From: Skeletonema tropicum | Lineage: Eukaryota; Bacillariophyta; Thalassiosirophyceae; Thalassiosirales; Thalassiosiraceae | Direction: 5' to 3' | Assembly: GCA_037178625.1 (NCBI GenBank) | Contig: CM074132.1 | Coordinates: forward strand, 1,116,001 to 1,180,000 | Length of the DNA: 64,000 bases | Notes under the pieces: generated by a model | Told to the model about the DNA's origin: nothing | Database searches by the model: none | Seen by the model: the letters and a program-made list of their open reading frames with translations, nothing else | Part shown: in pieces, positions 63,551 through 64,000 of the stretch | How the letters are laid out: each line of letters opens with the position of its first letter | Position numbering within the stretch: position 1 is the first letter of the stretch | Translations under genes and position numbers: made by a program

Positions 63551-64000
63551 ATGAAAGATCAACCGCCCAACTGCACAGCAACCAGCAGCAGCAGTAGCTC
63601 GGCAGCAACACGAAAATCATCCCTCTCTGCAGAATGTGAACGTTGTGTCTCGTATCTCACAAGAGCGCTTGACCGTACAGGTTCCAAGCAGCAGGCGTTA
63701 CTACGTGCAATGGGTGTCGTACTGCAGCGAAGCAACACCTCTTCTGATGGTGGGGATGAGGGAGAGAAGAAGATATATCGTCGTTCAAAGGATGGACGGG
63801 GGATATTGGTTCAATTAAGGTCATCATCATCAACAACAACAATGTCTGTGTCGAGTGAGAGCAGTGAAAATCACTCAAGTGATGCAGTAGTAGAAGCTGT
63901 TCGGAGGAGGACAAAAAGTAACATCATCAAAGAAACGCAGCAGCAAAATACCATAGACAATGATGGAAACGACACAACAACAACACTTCGAAATAGATTG
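63551..64000 (+). CDS. Unknown Ser/Thr/Asn-rich protein, 5' end only
   Basis: From ATG 63551 the frame is open for 150 codons to the last base of the window and has no stop. It encodes a Ser-rich start (CTATSSSSSSAATRKSS). A possible helical domain follows (CERCVSYLTRALDRTGSKQQ, ALLRAMGVVLQR, with IYRRSKDGRGILVQLR). The rest is Ser/Thr/Asn/Gln-rich. No family is recognised in this part. The clean frame and strong codon order support a real gene continuing to the right. Confidence 0.55.
   Translation, partial: MKDQPPNCTATSSSSSSAATRKSSLSAECERCVSYLTRALDRTGSKQQALLRAMGVVLQRSNTSSDGGDEGEKKIYRRSKDGRGILVQLRSSSSTTTMSVSSESSENHSSDAVVEAVRRRTKSNIIKETQQQNTIDNDGNDTTTTLRNRL

Overview
The window is nuclear DNA of a photosynthetic stramenopile, most likely a centric diatom. 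This rests on plastid proteins with a signal peptide followed by an Ala-Phe type cleavage site (PGRL1 at 59.6-60.8 kb, a COG2426-type membrane protein at 55.9-56.8 kb), compact GT-AG introns (mostly about 60-130 bp), densely packed genes on both strands, acidic or Thr-rich secreted proteins, and diatom-style tyrosine-recombinase remnants. The species cannot be fixed from sequence alone.

Layout. 0-11 kb: C-terminus of a DHX15/Prp43 helicase, a 2142-residue chorein/PH lipid-transfer-like protein, pterin-4a-carbinolamine dehydratase, a membrane-anchored USP and a small secreted protein. 11-15 kb: gene-poor, with two convergent copies of an unknown small protein family. 15-25 kb: malate/L-lactate dehydrogenase of the Ldh2 type, DUF2256, peptidase E, a Tudor-less SPF30-like protein, a small mitochondrial membrane protein, and BMS1. 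25-33 kb: tyrosine-recombinase debris, a phosphonate-binding-domain/flavin-monooxygenase fusion, a fold-back element, and a broken fragment of the fusion gene. 33-42 kb: sulfotransferase, organellar BipA/TypA, a small secreted protein and two multipass membrane proteins around a repeat cluster. 42-48.5 kb: tandem segmental duplications, a hairpin-dense block, and a complete 2.27-kb DNA transposon with 19-bp terminal inverted repeats and a 6-bp target duplication. 48.5-64 kb: a methyltransferase, an ankyrin-like repeat protein, an R3H-SUZ protein, the COG2426-type protein, secreted/membrane proteins, PGRL1, a Thr-rich secreted membrane protein and the start of one further gene.

The most striking pattern is that eight genes are readable as conserved or continuous proteins only by crossing frame changes. 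I count 19 such changes and every one is +1 (one extra base); none is -1. They are clustered: five within about 460 bp of BMS1, four in the malate dehydrogenase, four in the 5' part of the ankyrin-like gene. Neighbouring genes of 1.8-6.4 kb are clean. Insertion-biased sequencing error in an incompletely polished assembly is the simplest explanation. Genuine +1 recoding cannot be excluded from sequence, and one site is the same 11-mer as the mammalian antizyme frameshift site.

Functionally the window is mixed housekeeping: RNA processing and ribosome biogenesis (DHX15, BMS1, SPF30-like, R3H-SUZ), organelle function (BipA, PGRL1, the COG2426-type protein, DUF2256), lipid transfer and ubiquitin. 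These are interspersed with mobile elements. There is no operon structure; close divergent or convergent spacing is the main relation between neighbours.
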